Shown piece by piece: positions 33,235 to 33,549 of a stretch of 33,549 nt of DNA; the first letter of the stretch is position 1, and the number at the start of each line of letters is the position of its first letter. Source of the stretch: Paratrimastix pyriformis (lineage: Eukaryota; Preaxostyla; Paratrimastigidae). The position numbers and the translations under genes were made by a program. The notes under the pieces were generated by a model. That model ran no database searches and had not been told where the DNA came from. It was given only the letters and a program-made list of their open reading frames with translations. Location: assembly GCA_027972325.1 (NCBI GenBank), contig JAPMOS010000009.1, positions 896,508 to 930,056 on the forward strand, in the 5' to 3' direction.

Positions 33235-33549
33235 GGGCACCGGGAGGTATGGCACAGCAGAGCATGGCACAGGGATGGTGCGGAATGGTTGCGGAACGGT
33301 GCGGAACGGTGCGGAATGATGCGGAATGATGCGGATGACGCCGGATGGTGCAGAGACGACATGGACTGCTGTCTGCTTTGACATGCTTTGACATGCATAC
33401 ACAACACCGAGTACTCCATCATCCCGCGTCATTCCGCGTCATCAACGTCATCCCGCATCATCCCGCATCATTCCGCACCGTTCCGCACCGTTCACACCAT
33501 TCCGCACCATCCTGTGCCATGCTCTGTGCCATGCCACCTCCCGGTGCCC
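33235..33549. repeat. Fold-back inverted repeat at the right edge
   Basis: The left arm 33235-33349 (gggcaccgggaggtatggca, then cagagcatggcacaggatgg-like bases and tgcggaatg words) pairs with the right arm 33420-33549, which ends cctcccggtgccc exactly at the window edge. Arms differ by small indels; the loop is about 70 bp. Inside the arms the 10-base word gcggaacggt is itself tandemly repeated. The repeat may continue beyond the window. Confidence 0.85.

Overview
This window comes from the nuclear genome of a unicellular eukaryote, probably a protist; I cannot fix the lineage. The genes carry many spliceosomal introns and are packed close together, often head to head. Two Pol III tRNA genes are present and the DNA is GC-rich. 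Most open frames are shadows of microsatellites. The real genes are chains of short exons, recovered here by reading-frame continuity, splice phase and remembered human or yeast homologues.

Layout. 79-5804 (-): N-terminal 634 residues of FANCD2, running off the left edge. 5965-6792 (+) and 7376-8199 (-): two near-identical copies of a small secreted Cys-rich protein, as an inverted duplication around a 0.5 kb spacer. 8200-9763: promoter and mostly unassigned DNA. 9764-10659 (-): a solo VWA-domain protein. 10660-11922: unassigned DNA with a 12-bp minisatellite. 11923-14176 (-): MAK16 (60S ribosome assembly). 14231-17147 (+): SKI8/WDR61, complete, 305 aa like human. 17435-19738 (+): an unrecognised coiled-coil protein. 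20148-26609 (-): RBBP5/Swd1 (COMPASS), 12 exons over 6.5 kb, with a tRNA-Val(AAC) gene inside intron 10. 26757-31388 (+): ecdysoneless (ECD). 31389-33549: a tRNA-Phe(GAA) gene, a possible unresolved gene end and a fold-back repeat at the right edge.

Two patterns cut across all genes. First, the 47 introns I modelled have unusual 5' splice sites: 37 begin GTCTG or GTCCG, and all 47 have a pyrimidine at +3. Second, in all six multi-intron genes the introns near the start codon are 40-82 bp and free of repeats, while those beyond about 0.7-1.1 kb are swollen to 0.1-1.6 kb, mostly with microsatellites ((ATC)n, (CA)n, poly-C and longer units).

The recognisable genes are housekeeping: DNA interstrand crosslink repair (FANCD2), ribosome biogenesis (MAK16), mRNA decay/PAF1 (SKI8), H3K4 methylation (RBBP5) and splicing/cell cycle (ECD). 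They do not form one pathway. Their neighbourhood looks set by shared divergent promoters (MAK16/SKI8 54 bp apart; RBBP5/ECD; FANCD2/secreted protein).
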